Positions 45,192-55,214 of a stretch of DNA of 64,000 nucleotides are shown piece by piece. The position numbers and the translations under genes were made by a program. The number at the start of each line of letters is the position of its first letter. The first letter of the stretch is position 1. This DNA is from Pseudopyrenochaeta lycopersici (lineage: Eukaryota > Ascomycota > Dothideomycetes > Pleosporales > Pseudopyrenochaetaceae). The DNA lies in contig NHZP01000065.1 of assembly GCA_003313425.1 (NCBI GenBank), forward strand, positions 1 through 64,000, given 5' to 3'. A model generated the notes under the pieces. That model saw only the letters and a list, made by a program, of their open reading frames with translations, had not been told where the DNA came from and made no database searches.

Positions 45192-45238
45192 GCTACTGAT
45201 CGGTTCGCTTGTTTGATCAGCTCGCTTGTGGAACACGT
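45192..45238 (-). repeat. pogo-C right terminal inverted repeat
   Basis: Read inward on the minus strand: ACGTGTTCCACAAGCGAGCTGATCA, then AACAAGCGAACCGATCA. Two repeat units, against three at the left end. Confidence 0.8.
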
Positions 45239-46190
45239 TACTCTAGGTTCCTTCTGCAACTAGGGTCACGTTAGCCCTTCTTATCGGGAAGTGGGAGATG
45301 AGCCACACCGATAACGTGCATATGCAAGCTGTAAGCCAACAGGCTCTAATCCCTGATCCTAAGAACTCAATTCTCGCCGATTCGGGTATTGCCGTGAATT
45401 CAGAATACCGGTAGACCATGACAATCTGCAGGTCATGGCCCGGGCTGTACGGGGATCATTACTAGAACTGGACCTTAAATTTGGTCAAAACGGTAACTTG
45501 GCGGCTTCACCAAGCGCAAGTCATTAGTGTGCACAGGATAGATGGCATGAAGGGGCTGCAGCGTCGATTAGGGTGTTCCCAATACAATCCTGACGGGAGC
45601 AGGAGGCATCAGGTGTGGTAGAGGACTCAAAGCAGCTGAAAGTCGAGCAAAGAGACAGATTTAAGGCCAGGCCTGTGCGCACAGCCAAGCGCTCGCTCCA
45701 TATACCTGGGCAGGTTTCAATACTCTCTACCTGAGCCTCGCATGCGCTGGCGACTGGGCGGGCCATGGTTGCCATCGCAAAGGTCACCGAGCACACCTCA
45801 TCCCATCAATCGCAGAGAGGAGACCGACGCGTCGGCCTCTGCTAGAGCCGCCCTTCTTATCATGCGAAGTGCTATGGTTTTGATGAATGCACTTCAGCTA
45901 CCACACGCTGTCCTTACGTCGACTAACTGATCGTTATCCAATCTTGTCCACCTGTCTTTGCAATTACATAAAAAGAGCAGAAATGGTGGCCTGGATGACA
46001 CGCGCCTTTTGGCAAGCCACGAGTTTTTGCTTCCTTTTTGTGTTCCGCCCAGCTGAATTGGCGGGCACGCTAATTGGTCATAGCAGAACATCATCCACTC
46101 TCCTGGGCTGACTCCAGGCAGCATGGGATCTCGTCCCGGGACTTGCGGATAAAGAGTCGCAGGAATTCCCATCCGCACTTTCACATGGTC
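45239..46190. other. Upstream region of the receptor gene; no gene seen
   Basis: Balanced-composition DNA. Several short open frames on both strands (45524-45796, 45742-45930, 45894-46184) overlap one another, lack domains and look like chance frames. If pogo-C is removed, the Fot1 relic's frame stays open for seven codons into this region (…SRN then TLGSFCN, stop), so the first bases may belong to that relic. The remainder probably contains the receptor gene's promoter. Confidence 0.45.
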
Positions 46191-46191
46191 A

Positions 46192-46199
46192 TATAAATA
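46192..46199 (+). promoter_or_regulatory. TATA box of the CFEM receptor gene
   Basis: TATAAATA, 155 bp upstream of the ATG at 46354, followed by a pyrimidine-rich stretch (about 46278-46320) typical of filamentous-fungal core promoters. Confidence 0.5.
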
Positions 46200-46353
46200 T
46201 AGTCAGATGGTTAAAGCCGCCTTGGGTATGCTATCAAATGCAAAGAACAGCTTAGGCGCCCGCAGTCCGACCGAGCCCTTTGTCTCTTACCTCATTTCTT
46301 ATTCTATTGTCTCCCCAGAGGGCTTCACTTAGGCGCACGTGCTCAACGACATA

Positions 46354-47903
46354 ATGAACTTCTTGATCAGCTTCTTGGTCCTGCTTCTAGCATACACTCC
46401 GTCTACCTCTGCTCAGGATTCGGCTCTTATTTCAGCGATTGCGTCACTACCCCAATGCGCGGTACTTACTCCATCTACTTGGATTTGCATCTGTATTGAC
46501 ACAATTGCAGGTGTCATGCCTTACTACAGCGTTGGCAGAGTCCACCTGCAAAATCACAGACCAGCTGTGTATGTGCGCGAATACTCAGTTCAAGAGTAAT
46601 GTAGAATCCTGCGTCTTGCACACATGCAAGACCAAAGAGGCATTGAGTGAGTAAAGGACAAGCATGGAAGGTCGACCGTTGCTGACTAGCTCGTGCTAGC
46701 CACTAAGAATATCACGTCAAGAGCATGCAATGCGCCCGTGCGCAACCGAGCGCCCCAGCTTCTTACGACCTACATCACATTAACTGTAACGGCAGCGGTA
46801 TTCGTCCTTACACGGTTCATCTACAAGATCACGAATCGTGTAACGGAGATCGGGTGGGACGACTACTCTATGCTCATTCTAATACTATCCCTCGTTCCAA
46901 GTTGGTTCTTCATAGCCCACTCGCTCGCCAACGGTTTAGGCCGCGACACTTGGACTCTGCCATTTGAGCTTATCACCAACAGCATCCGATGGTTCTTCTT
47001 TGTTCAAATCTTCTACGTTCTTCAACTCTGCCTCGTCAAACTTTCGTTACTTTTCTTTTTTCTACGCATTTTCCCCTTAGCACCAATCAGGCGAATATTG
47101 TGGGCAACCGTGGTTGTCAATATTCTTTTCGGATTCTCGTTCGTCCTTGTAGCCATTTTCGAGTGTCGTCCCATTAGCCACTTCTGGAATTCATTAGATA
47201 GCAGACATTCTGGAAAGTGCATGAATCTCAACAGTCTCGGTTGGACCAATGCCGCGATTAGCATCGCCCTTGACTTCTGGATGCTAGGGATTCCCCTTTC
47301 GCAAGTGATCTACCTTAAGCTGGTCTGGAAGAAGAAGATCGGCGTAATACTGATGTTTGTAGTCGGTACATTGTAAGCTTTAGCTCATCACCTATAACGA
47401 ACCCTACTTACCTCAGCTCTGTTAGTGTTACTATTGTTTCCATTCTCCGCCTTCAATCTCTCGTGCACTTAGCATATTCTATAAACCCCACATGGGATCT
47501 TTGGGACGTGCTCCACTGGTCTATCATCGAAATCAATGTCGGCATAATATGCGCCTGCATGCCCACCTTCCGCCTCGTCCTCGTCTGCCTCTTCCCTAAA
47601 GTGCTCGGCTCCAGCAAACAGACCTCTCAACGCTACAATTCGGATCAGCGATACGGAAGCGAAAACAATAGCCTTGACCAAGATGCCAATAACTTAAGCG
47701 GAATAGGCAGCCAGCTAGGCTCTAACCAGAGGGACGCTAATTATAAGGAGCGCCAGGTAATTACGATAAAGAAGGCATCTAAGGTGGAGCATTTTCTAAA
47801 TACTAATAAGGAGGAGCTTATCCTAATAGAAGACTTAGGACCAGAGACTTCAAACACGAACAATCCAAGCCTTAGTAAGATTAGTGATAGCGGTTCGTGT
47901 TAG
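46354..47903 (+). CDS. CFEM-domain Pth11-like seven-transmembrane receptor
   Basis: Predicted exons 46354-46461, 46511-46646, 46700-47372 and 47417-47903 give 467 residues. Introns are 49, 53 and 44 bp with GTACTT..GCAG, GTGAGT..CTAG and GTAAGC..TCAG borders. I start at the ATG at 46354 because a signal peptide follows at once ([20 protein letters not shown]). The CFEM domain (about 30-92) has all eight Cys (35, 39, 49, 56, 58, 70, 75, 91) and Asp53 in the usual place before the CxC. Seven hydrophobic segments follow, with fungal Pth11-family marks [44 protein letters not shown] and [17 protein letters not shown] polar, Ser/Asn/Gln-rich cytoplasmic tail (about 370-467) ends in GSC. Relatives of the family sense surface or host cues through G proteins; the ligand here is unknown. 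RIPped DNA begins within 450 bp downstream, but no RIP-type stop is seen in the gene. Confidence 0.88.
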
Positions 47904-47952
47904 TATTTACTTTGTTAAATTTTAGAAACTTATATGCCCTTGTTCTCTTGTC
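47904..47952. terminator. 3' flank of the receptor gene
   Basis: A/T-rich stretch directly after the stop codon (TTGTTAAATTTTAGAAAC), a plausible polyadenylation region. A hAT-like terminus begins at 47953. Confidence 0.3.
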
Positions 47953-48349
47953 CAGGGATGTATCGGTGCTCTTATTGGATCGGACTCAGTTGGATTGGAG
48001 CTGAATTCACCCTAGTTAGCATCGGACTAGACTGAAGTGCTGTACTGGACTGGCTCCATAGGCTCTAGAGCTCCTAGAGCTCTAATGCATATACCTATTT
48101 AGGTAAGAGTCTAACCCTTTTAGGTATTATAAGAGTTAACTCTAAGCCTTAGACGCGTTATAGCTATAGAAAATAATTAACTAATAACTAATAATTTAGT
48201 TAACCTAATGTACTAGTAAAATACGTAGAAAAACGCGTCCTAGACAGGATAATAATACTAATTTTATATTTCTTATCTCCTATATAGGCCCTATTATTCT
48301 ATATTACTATTACTACTATATTTATAATACTCTAATTATTTAGTAAGCG
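47953..48349 (+). mobile_element. hAT-like terminal fragment related to hAT-1
   Basis: Begins CAGGGATGTATCGG and continues with CTTATTGGATCGGACT, GGACTAGACTG, TGTACTGGACTGG and GCTCCTAGAGCTCTAATGCATATACC-type sequence. It resembles the minus-strand start of hAT-1 (CAGTGATCTAATTGGACTGG ... GGCTCCTAGAGCGCTAATAG) in the same order. RIPped from about 48090 on. It ends at the TA where pogo-A inserted. The other end and the transposase are not identified. Confidence 0.5.
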
Positions 48350-48429
48350 TAACGTACATAGCAAGCGAGCGGGCCATATAAGCGAGCGGGCTACCCTACT
48401 AACTTTACGCACCTCTATAAGCGTCCTAC

Positions 48430-50240
48430 TTAACTATAAAATTAATTACTATTTAGATATCTAGATACTAGCTTTAGCAGCACCTATAGTATCTTTTCTA
48501 CATGTGCGCGAGTTATGTCTAGTCTCTCTGCATCTTTTACAGCGTGCTGAAGTCTTGCGACTAGGCCCTAGTTACCCTCTACTTTAGCGCAGTTCACGCT
48601 CTATTTACTGCTTAACCTCTTACTAAGTAAGTAAATCTTCTCTAGCTCTCTTTATTAAGACTCCTTCTTTCTAAATCCCCCTTCTCTTACGCTTCTTCTA
48701 CTTAGTTGCTGCCTTATTAGCTTGCTTAAGGCTAGTAATCCTATCCTCTATTAGCTTAGCTTTGTGTATCCCTACTATAGCCCCCTTCTTAAACTAACTA
48801 AACGCCTTAATAACTAAGGCTAGTAATAAGCTGTTATGCTGTTAAAGGCGATCGCTAATTAGAGTAGATTGAGCCTTAAGCTTACGTACGTTCCTTGGTG
48901 TTTAAGGCTCCTAGAGAGCTCCTAGCTAAGCTCCTAACTGAGCTCCTAGCTGAGCTCCTAGCTGAGCTCCTTACTGAGCTGCGAGTTAAGCTCCTTGCTG
49001 AGCTGCGAGTTGAGCTGCTAGTGATAGCGTACGCAGTTAAACATCTAGCTTTGACAAGACAACGTCTGGCTGGAGGGGGACAAGGCCTGCCCCTCGAAAT
49101 GCTGAGCGTATATTTGCTGAAGTAAAAGCTTAATTAAAGGCTACTTTAAAGGCAGGCAGAAATTTAAGCTTAGTAATGTAGTTAATGTGGGCCTTAATTA
49201 AGCTCTCTATCTAGCGGCTGTACGCCTTCTTAAGAGGAGAGAAGCAGCTAACGTTAAGAGGCTGCAGCAGATAAGATAAGTGTGGTAGCATGCAGAGGGT
49301 ATAGATGTTGCTCTCTCTGCAGATCTCTTAAAATTTAAGAGAGTAATAGCTCTTATAGCTATTAAGGATAAGCAGCTAATGCGCGCCTACTACCCTTGTC
49401 TTTGTGTAAGCGTTAAAGTGCTTTAGCTACGCTACTCTAAGCTAATTAGTTATCTAGCTATTATTACTAACTAAAATAGCCTAGTCGCGTAGAATAGTAT
49501 CCTCCTAGTACTAGGCAGACAGGTAATACTAGCTAGTAAAGATTAGGAAGGGTAGGACCGTCCAGCAGCTGCATTAATGCCTTAAATCAACGTTACTTAC
49601 TTGCGGTTGCCTAGCTAGATAGTCTTTAGCCGACCCCTCCTCTCTAACCTAGTCATAACTACTGAGTCGTGATCTTACCTATCCTAAAGCCAGCTTCGTT
49701 AAAATTATATGTATCCTTATCTGTAATACTATACTTTGCCTTTGTCTCCTCTACTAGCTTAAACTAGCAGCTTATTAGCTAAGAGTCTTTACATAGAGCT
49801 CTCTGCCTATCGTACGCTTAGGTAAAACGTGTTATAAGACTATCTATACTCTTAATAAAGTTATATAGCTACTTCTACCTAACCCTACCTTAACTGCGCG
49901 CTGCTAGCAGCTTATTAGCTATACTACCTATAGCTGCGTACGTAGGCGGAAATCTACGCTAATTTAGATTAAGTATATAATTAACTATTACCTCCTCTTC
50001 TAGCTAGGTAAGCTTCTTTAAGTTAGGCTAGTAATCGCGTTAGGTAAGCACGCTAGCGCAGCGGCGCTGAAGCGTAGTTTAAGGGACTTTAAACGTCTAT
50101 GTAGCGACTCGCTTAGTCTAAATTTAATCTAGATTAAGAGCTAAGATTATAAGATTAACGTTAGCCTCGCGAGGAGCTAGTTAAGGTTAAATTAGTAGAG
50201 ATATAATTAATTAAAGTTGATGCGTTGCGCAAAGTTGGTA
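48430..50240 (-). pseudogene. pogo-A transposase remnant
   Basis: Minus strand near 49740-49560 reads DTYNFNEAGFRIGKITTQ, a stop-ridden stretch, then VTLI, stop, GINAAAG. These are the YNFDExGFxxG and VTLIxGINAxG catalytic blocks of Fot1/pogo transposases. The C-terminal part near 49030-48900 consists of 12-bp tandem repeats (GAGCTCCTAGCT-type) which on the coding strand encode ELS-x repeats with stops, probably a former coiled coil. The + strand open frame at 48895-49125 (repeated LLAEL) is the antisense of this array. Confidence 0.78.
48900..49022. repeat. 12-bp tandem repeat array in pogo-A
   Basis: About ten imperfect copies of GAGCTCCTAGCT / GAGCTGCGAGTT. Both strands are open in one frame because the unit is a multiple of three. 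Confidence 0.7.
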
Positions 50241-50275
50241 GGGTAGCCTGCTCGCTTACATAGCCCGCTCGCTTA

Positions 50276-51575
50276 ACGTGTTCCACCACCTGATTGTTAT
50301 GGGCGAAGAGGCCTGACTAACGAGTGTGCATTTGTCCTATACTACAGAAGGAGAAAGATAGAGAAGAGGTTACAGGTATCCTTAGAGGATATATATATAT
50401 GTTCGCACGAGTGAAGAGGAACGTGCTCCTCTGGCTGCTAACTTGTACGAGCTAATAAGAAAAGGGGGCAGAGGAGATTAAGGAGTTCTTTCCCCGTGCG
50501 ATAGTAGCGAAGCATCTCCTGCTTAAAGGGCGCAGCCCATTACACTGATGCACGTCCCCACCTAATGCACGCAGTTTTTAAGAACACTTAAATCCTTCTA
50601 TCTTCCTATCTAAATAAGATATACTTCTAAAAATTTAGTATTTAAATTTCTAAAGTATTAGTAATAATTTAAAAAAGTAATTAATAAATTTAAGCTAGTA
50701 TTAAAAGAGTTATATAAGTTTAAAGTTAGAGCGTAAAAAAAGCTAAAATACTTAATTATATAATATTTATAAGTACTATTATTATAAAAGTTTATATACT
50801 TATTATAATAGCTAATAAAATTAATATATTAAATTATTTAGTATTAAAAGTATATTATAATAAAGTTATATAGCTTTTTAATGCTACTTTTTTAAACTAA
50901 AAATCACTATTAAAATATTACTTATAAAAGTTATTATATAAAGCTTTATAGTTTTAAAGTACTTTAATTATATAATTACTTTACTATTATACTAAAATAT
51001 ATATATATTCTTACTATAGTATATAAAACTATAAGCTATTTTCTAGTAAAATTTTAAAATAATAATAAAAAGCTTATAATATTATATACTATAGTAAGAA
51101 AGTATATAGTTTAGTATAATAGTACAATAATTATATAAATAAGTTAAATTAATACTTAGAACTTTTATATAATAACTTTTATAAGTAATATTTTAATAGT
51201 GATTTTTAGTTTAAAAAAGTAGCATTAAAAAGCTATATAACTTTATTATAATATACTTTTAATACTAAATAATTTAATATATTAATTTTATTAGCTATTA
51301 TAATAAGTATATAAACTTTTATAATAATAGTACTTATAAATATTATATAATTAAGTATTTTAGCTTTTTTTACGCTCTAACTTTAAACTTATATAACTCT
51401 TTTAATACTAGCTTAAATTTATTAATTACTTTTTTAAATTATTACTAATACTTTAGAAATTTAAATACTAAATTTTTAGAAGTATATCTTATTTAGATAG
51501 GAAGATAGAAGGATTTAAGTGTTCTTAAAAACTGCGTGCATCAGGTGGGGACGTGCATCAGGTGGTGGAACACGT
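50276..51575. mobile_element. Foldback (palindromic) element FB-1
   Basis: Flanked by TA (50274-50275, 51576-51577). Without the embedded solo LTR and its CTGAT duplication it is about 1045 bp and almost wholly palindromic: the left arm from ACGTGTTCCACCACCTGATG is repeated inverted in the right arm up to 51575. The arms run about 500 bp each to a centre near 51030-51075. After the first 60 bp it is extremely AT-rich. No coding capacity. Its outermost 11 bases ACGTGTTCCAC are identical to the terminus of pogo-C, and the target (TA) is the same, so pogo-C-type transposase may have moved it. Confidence 0.88.
50295..50544 (-). repeat. Solo LTR of the Gypsy-B family inside FB-1
   Basis: 250 bp, TGTTATGGGCGAAGAGG...GCGCAGCCCATTACA, inverted relative to Gypsy-B. 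Flanked by the duplication CTGAT (50290-50294, 50545-50549). Removing it restores CACCTGATGCACGTCCCC, exactly the complement of the other arm of FB-1. Confidence 0.93.
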
Positions 51576-51589
51576 TACTATGTACGTTA

Positions 51590-52068
51590 TACAGCGCTTA
51601 AATAATAATAATATTATTCTTACACCGCCCTTTATTAATCTTTATTCTACGCCTTTACTATAGCTAAATAAATTAAAGCTATAAAGTAAAGTCTATATAT
51701 AATATTCCTGACTAGTAAAGAACCTAAAGGTAATAAAGAAATAGTAGTCTATTATTTAGATAGATAGTAAAGATATTTAGCTTTCATTAATTCTACTAAG
51801 TAGTTTTAGTACTACTATTTCTAGAAGAAATAGTAGTATTAGTAAGAGCTTCTAATTATTAATAAAGGTAACTTAACTATACTTAATTACTTTAAGTAAA
51901 AATACTATATTAATTAGATAGGTAAATAGATTAATAATAAGCCTAGATAGAAAATAATAGCCTTACTAGGTTCTTTAATAATATACTTAGTATTTTAAAG
52001 AGATCTTAATATATTTAAGGAGCTCTTAATTTAATAGATTATTTACTACTATATTGCCTTCTTTTAGA
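51590..52068. other. AT-rich degenerate DNA between pogo-A and pogo-B
   Basis: Heavily RIPped sequence with no readable domain. An imperfect palindrome (TTAGTACTACTATTTC / GAAATAGTAGTATTAG) sits near 51810-51840. It may be the same host element that continues at 48090-48349 and 54291-54872. Confidence 0.35.
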
Positions 52069-52149
52069 TAACGTAAGCGGCAAGCGAAACGCCTAGGTAA
52101 GCGAAACGACCACCCTACCAAGCTTTATAACTTTACACGTTAATAACTT

Positions 52150-54200
52150 AATCCTATAAAAAGCTACTACAGCTTATAGTAGCTTAAATTAATCCTCTAC
52201 TTTTACTATATCTTTCTTACACGTGCGCTTATTATATCCTGCCTCTCTATAAGTTTTATAGCGTTAGATACCCCTTATACTAGCACCTATTTAAGCTTTC
52301 TCTGTACGCCTCTCTACCTTAAGTTAGGTATTAACGTCTCTCTAAGTAATTAAGTCCTCTCCCTCCTCCTTTAATAGGGTCCCTCCCTACTAGATCTGCT
52401 TTTTTTTACGCTTTTTCTACTTAGAAGCAGCTCTATTTACTTACTTAAGACTAGCTACTTTAGCTTCTAGTAACGTGTGTAAGTATACCTTTAATATTAA
52501 TCTCTTTTTAACTTATAATACTATCTTAATAATAGAATTAGGAGAGGAACTCTTATAGTTATAAATCCTCTTTATAATTAGTATTATTTAAGCCTTTATC
52601 TTCTAAGCGTTGCTAGGTGTTTTAGGGTGCTAGGGGGTAGGCTCTAGTAGAAGTAGTATTAGCGTATAAGGCTTTACCTTAAGCTTTAATAGTACTACCT
52701 TTAGGCTGTGTAGGACTAGGCTAGTTACTTAGAAGCTAGATAGAATATTCTACTATAAGAACGAGGTCTTAAATACCTCCTTAAAGGAAGCTAGGAATGC
52801 TTTTTTATTAATATAGGTAATATAACTATCTACTAAGACTCTAATCTCTCGCTAGTATACTTACTTTAATAGCGTAAAGTAGCCTATATTAAGTAGCTAC
52901 AGGATATAAGATAAATAGGAAGGTATATAGAGGGTAATTATCTTATTCTCCTTATATAGATCCTAGAAGGTAAGTAAATTATAGCTCTTATAGCTATTAA
53001 TTACTAGTAGCTAGTAACTACTTACTATCTAGGCTACTATATACTAGATAAAGTACTATAGCTAGGCTAGACTAAGTTTGTTATTAGTCTAGCTGTTCTT
53101 ACTAAGGCCTATACGCTAGCCCTTAGATAGATTAGGTAACTAGGACTTATTATAGTTCTTAGCTTTAAAGATAATAAAGGGTAGAATTGTCTAGCCTATA
53201 GCGTTAATACTAGTAATTAACGTTACCTACTTACAGTTGCTAGGTTATATCCCTAGTAGTTAAGTACATCTCTTAGACGCAGTTACTACCTTAACAGACC
53301 CTCCTACGCCTATAGTAAAGCTAGTCTTGTTAAAGTTATAGGTATCTTTATCTAGGATACTGTACTTAGCTTTAATATTGCGTATAAGGTTAAACTAGGG
53401 GCTAATAATAGCTAGATTGCTGTATAGGACTCTCTAGTAGTCGCGTAGCCTACTTAGCTAGGATTTAATCTTAGGCTTACAAGAGACGAAGTTTCTAGCC
53501 TATTTTTCTCCCACCTAGCTACTACTACGAGCAGCTAGTAACTAATTCGCTATCTTACGGAGATAAGATAGTGAAAGGGTAAATCCTTGCGCGTCTAGCT
53601 TCCTTATATATTAGATGTGGAGGAAAAGGGGAGAGCTTGGCAACAGTTACCCAGGTGATCTATGAGATGGACCACTGTTTTGTCTAGGAGGCTTTAGGAG
53701 AGCTAGCTATATAAAGGAGAGCTGAGCACGGCCTATTACAGGGGCCATTATACGGTAGGAGCGTGAGCAGCGTGCTCGCGCACGTGATCGCGCACGTGAG
53801 TCTACCTTCAGGTGTCTCCTGCGTGAGCTTGCCCATCAGCTTGCACGTGAGCGTGCACGTGAGCGCGCACGTGAGCGCGCCCTTGAATGCACACAGAAGT
53901 ACGTGTCTCTCCAGGGTAAGCTCCTACGTCAGCGCGCACGTGAGCCTACCGTACCCCAGGTCACAGCGCGTTGTTTGCAACATTAGATAATTGCGTCTTC
54001 CTTATGCCTGTTAAGCTTTAACAAGTTAAGTTAGCTGTCGCGTTATAAAAGCTTTCTAGCGCGTTAGTTGCGGAGAGTCCTTCTAGGAACGTTGTAGACT
54101 GCTACAGCTTATTAATTACTTAATATTGCGTCTTTTTTTATTACTTAGATAGCTAAGATAATTCTATCCTTATAAGGGAGTAATTTAATATTAAGTTGTT
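52150..54200 (-). pseudogene. pogo-B transposase remnant
   Basis: Minus strand near 53355-53160 reads DTYNFNKTSFTIGVGGSVKVVTASKR, a stop, then VTLITSINAIG, stop, TILPFIIF. These are the catalytic-domain blocks of a Fot1/pogo transposase; the first catalytic Asp of YNFDE is Asn here. A solo LTR interrupts the N-terminal part. Stops in all blocks. Confidence 0.78.
53616..53982. repeat. Solo LTR-S2, unRIPped, with CACGTG array
   Basis: 367 bp, second copy of 28156-28531, flanked by TTAGA (53611-53615, 53983-53987). Six CACGTG palindromes. It differs from S1 by small indels in the repeat array. The 75-codon open frame through it is low complexity. Confidence 0.9.
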
Positions 54201-54290
54201 AAGACATTGTAGTTAAAGGTAGAAGGAGGTGTGGTCTTGGTAAGAGTGGGCGTTTCGCTTACCTGGGCGTTTCGCTTGCCGCTTACGTTA

Positions 54291-54872
54291 GAAAATAACT
54301 ACTTCTATAAGTTTTTATTCTACCTTACTCTATAGCTATTAGATCTCCTTTCAAAAGTAGTAAATATAATACAGAGATAAGTAAAAGACGCGTTCTTAAT
54401 AAGAAAGGAAATTCTAAAGAAGGACCTAGATAAAGCTTAAAGTAATATATTTATATTATTTAATATTTAGATAGTACCTAGTTATATTTATATTATTAGG
54501 TTAGTTACTTATTTTATTAATAAGATAAGTAAATACTAATCTACTATCTTAGGGCTTTATTAGCTTTATAGATTATATATTAGTAAGAATATTATAGCTA
54601 CTCTACTTAACCTACTTAATAAGTATAATATTTAAAACTTAAATTAGGTTTATTATAGCTAATAAAACGTCTAATAATAATACCTGCGTTAATATCTTAT
54701 TCTAAGAGCTATTTCTAAGTATAATAGTAAAGTAGTAGAAGAAGCGTTATCTATAGTATGCTAGCTGTACAATTAATTTATATACGCACGCCTTTTTAAT
54801 AAGAAAGGATACTAAGAAGATTACTAAGGAGATAAACTATACGCTACGCGAAAGTAATTTAAAGAAAGTTAG
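54291..54872. other. AT-rich degenerate DNA between pogo-B and Gypsy-D
   Basis: RIPped, with semi-open but unrecognisable frames. Likely remains of an older element that was the target of pogo-B and Gypsy-D. Confidence 0.35.
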
Positions 54873-55214
54873 TGTCAGGAGTCGATAACTCCTAACTAGA
54901 CTAGCTAACGAGTCTAGTGTACCTAAGGTATACTTAGCTAGTTTAGCCTATAATAGGCTAGATTAGGGCTATTAAAGGTAGGGTTAACCTCCTTTAGCCT
55001 AATTAGTCTTAGGTGTAGGGTAAGAGGAATATAAAAGCCCCTTAGGATCCTGCCTGTGCGGTAGCGATCCTTCTAGTTACTAATGCAACCCTATTATTCC
55101 TTATTAAAATCCTTTATACCTATCTAACCCTAATAACCCTAAGGACTAGGCTATAATCTTATAGAACTAGTCCTAATATTAGGATTACTCCTCTTTAGAG
55201 ATAGTACTTTAACA
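54873..55214 (+). repeat. Gypsy-D 5' LTR
   Basis: 342 bp, TGTCAGGAGT...CTTTAACA, with two hairpin-forming palindromes at its start (AGGAGTCGATAACTCCT; ACTAGACT..AGTCTAGT) and a TATAAAAG box near 55032. Preceded by GTTAG. It is the best-preserved part of the element. Confidence 0.75.

Larger units (their letters stand above)
17892..45238 (+). mobile_element. pogo-C, Fot1/pogo-like transposon split by nested insertions
   Basis: Terminal inverted repeats face each other at 17892 (ACGTGTTCCACAAGCGAGCC) and, on the other strand, at 45238 (ACGTGTTCCACAAGCGAGCT), both flanked by TA (17890-17891 and 45239-45240). The transposase is read on the + strand in three separated pieces: 18000-18933, 31306-31597 and 44703-45115. 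Removing hAT-2 plus its 8-bp duplication (12372 bp) and Gypsy-C plus its 5-bp duplication (13100 bp) leaves 1875 bp, matching pogo-A (about 1934 bp) and pogo-B (about 1846 bp) measured the same way. Confidence 0.88.
48352..51587 (-). mobile_element. pogo-A, Fot1/pogo-like transposon with disrupted right terminus
   Basis: Left end ACGTACATAGCAAGCGAGCG at 48352 after TA (48350-48351). The right end, read inward, is ACGTACATAG at 51587-51578, then after removing the foldback element (50276-51575 plus one TA) AAGCGAGCGGGC from 50273 leftward. Outer TA at 51588-51589. The terminal repeat is about 55 bp with an internal repeat (AAGCGAGCGGGC twice) and one G/A mismatch at the foldback site. Net length is about 1934 bp. 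Transposase on the minus strand. Confidence 0.88.
52071..54288 (-). mobile_element. pogo-B, Fot1/pogo-like transposon
   Basis: Terminal inverted repeats ACGTAAGCGGCAAGCGAAAC at 52071 and, on the other strand, from 54288; each is about 42 bp and contains the unit AAGCGAAACG twice. Flanked by TA (52069-52070, 54289-54290). Net length without the solo LTR is about 1846 bp. Minus-strand transposase. Confidence 0.9.

Noticed and set aside
45524..46184. Several overlapping frames of 62-96 codons upstream of the receptor gene
   Set aside because: Mutually overlapping on both strands and without similarity to a known family or a clear promoter.
48895..49125. Leucine-rich 76-codon frame on the + strand
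   Set aside because: Antisense of the 12-bp repeat array inside the pogo-A transposase remnant.
50276..51575. Replication origin or centromere-like AT block
   Set aside because: The AT-rich palindrome is fully explained as a TA-flanked foldback transposon.
53763..53990. 75-codon frame
   Set aside because: Same solo-LTR repeat array as at 28156; chance frame.
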